NCBI GenBank assembly: GCA_030040115.1
Contig: JASHUH010000108.1
Location: 1 to 7,716 of the forward strand
DNA: 7,716 nt
Direction: 5' to 3'
Origin: Acidobacteriaceae bacterium
Lineage (GTDB): Bacteria; Acidobacteriota; Terriglobia; Terriglobales; Acidobacteriaceae
The position numbers and the translations under genes are program-made. Of this stretch, positions 7,450 to 7,716 are shown piece after piece (the first letter of the stretch is position 1; each line of letters starts with the position of its first letter). Under the pieces are notes generated by a model. That model was not told the origin of the DNA, searched no databases, and worked only from the letters and a program-made list of their open reading frames with translations.

Positions 7450-7716
7450 TGGAGCACAGCCAGACCCTTCAGCGGCCATTGCAGCGGCGCCCCGGAACCG
7501 GCGCGGCCACGTCCACGCACTGCGCTGGTGGATCGCCGCCACGCTGTTCGCGTCGACGGTCATTAACTACACTGACCGGCAGACGCTTTCGTTGCTGGCG
7601 CCGTTTCTGAAGATTCGCTATCACTGGGATAACACCGACTACGCCAACATCGTGGTCGCGTTCCGGATCGCCTACGCCATTGGCCAGGCGGCGTTTGGCC
7701 GGATGATGGACCGGTT
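7439..7716 (+). CDS. MFS transporter, hexuronate/ACS-like, 3'-partial
   Basis: Only the first 92 codons are inside the window. The GTG start overlaps the last 11 nt of nagB, which points to one transcript. A polar N-terminal tail (1-29, rich in Ala, Pro and Arg) is followed by TM1 (about 30-56). It carries [15 protein letters not shown], the TM1 signature of the anion:cation symporter group that includes the hexuronate carrier ExuT. TM2 (about 69-86) follows and ends in the MFS motif A form GRMMDR (87-92), where the window stops. Members carry organic anions such as hexuronates, glucarate or related sugar acids across the inner membrane with a proton or other cation. With NagB beside it, an amino-sugar or sugar-acid substrate is likely, but specificity cannot be read from this fragment. 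Confidence 0.85.
   Translation, partial: MTDSGAQPDPSAAIAAAPRNRRGHVHALRWWIAATLFASTVINYTDRQTLSLLAPFLKIRYHWDNTDYANIVVAFRIAYAIGQAAFGRMMDR

Overview
The window looks like a piece of an Acidobacteriota chromosome, most likely from the Solibacter/Bryobacter side of the phylum. This is an inference from three things: an Oar-like TonB-dependent receptor of the type greatly expanded in that phylum, exported SelA-like PLP proteins and DUF4380 proteins typical of its carbohydrate and peptidoglycan-scavenging loci, and moderately GC-rich coding sequence. All six protein genes lie on the + strand. No RNA gene, insertion sequence, CRISPR array or clear terminator was seen.

Layout: (1) 1-2400 is the C-terminal ~800 residues of an outer-membrane TonB-dependent receptor whose start lies upstream. 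(2) After a 162-nt gap, 2563-3813 encodes a secreted protein made of three tandem RidA domains. (3) 14 nt later, 3828-5117 encodes a PLP-dependent SelA/DgaE-like enzyme with an apparent twin-arginine signal. (4) 39 nt later, 5157-6524 encodes a secreted DUF4380 protein with an aldose-epimerase-like fold. (5) After a 130-nt gap, 6655-7449 encodes a glucosamine-6-phosphate deaminase (NagB family). (6) Overlapping it by 11 nt, 7439 to the window end is the start of an MFS transporter resembling the hexuronate (ACS) family.

The genes suggest a nutrient-uptake and catabolic locus for an amino sugar or related aminated compound. The receptor would bring substrate through the outer membrane, the three exported proteins would act in the periplasm, the MFS carrier would cross the inner membrane, and NagB would deaminate the phosphorylated amino sugar in the cytoplasm. 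The most interesting point is the back-to-back pair of an exported PLP enzyme and an exported triple RidA protein. Cytoplasmic RidA hydrolyses reactive enamine/imine products of PLP lyases, so this pair may be a periplasmic version of that partnership. The substrate cannot be read from the sequence.
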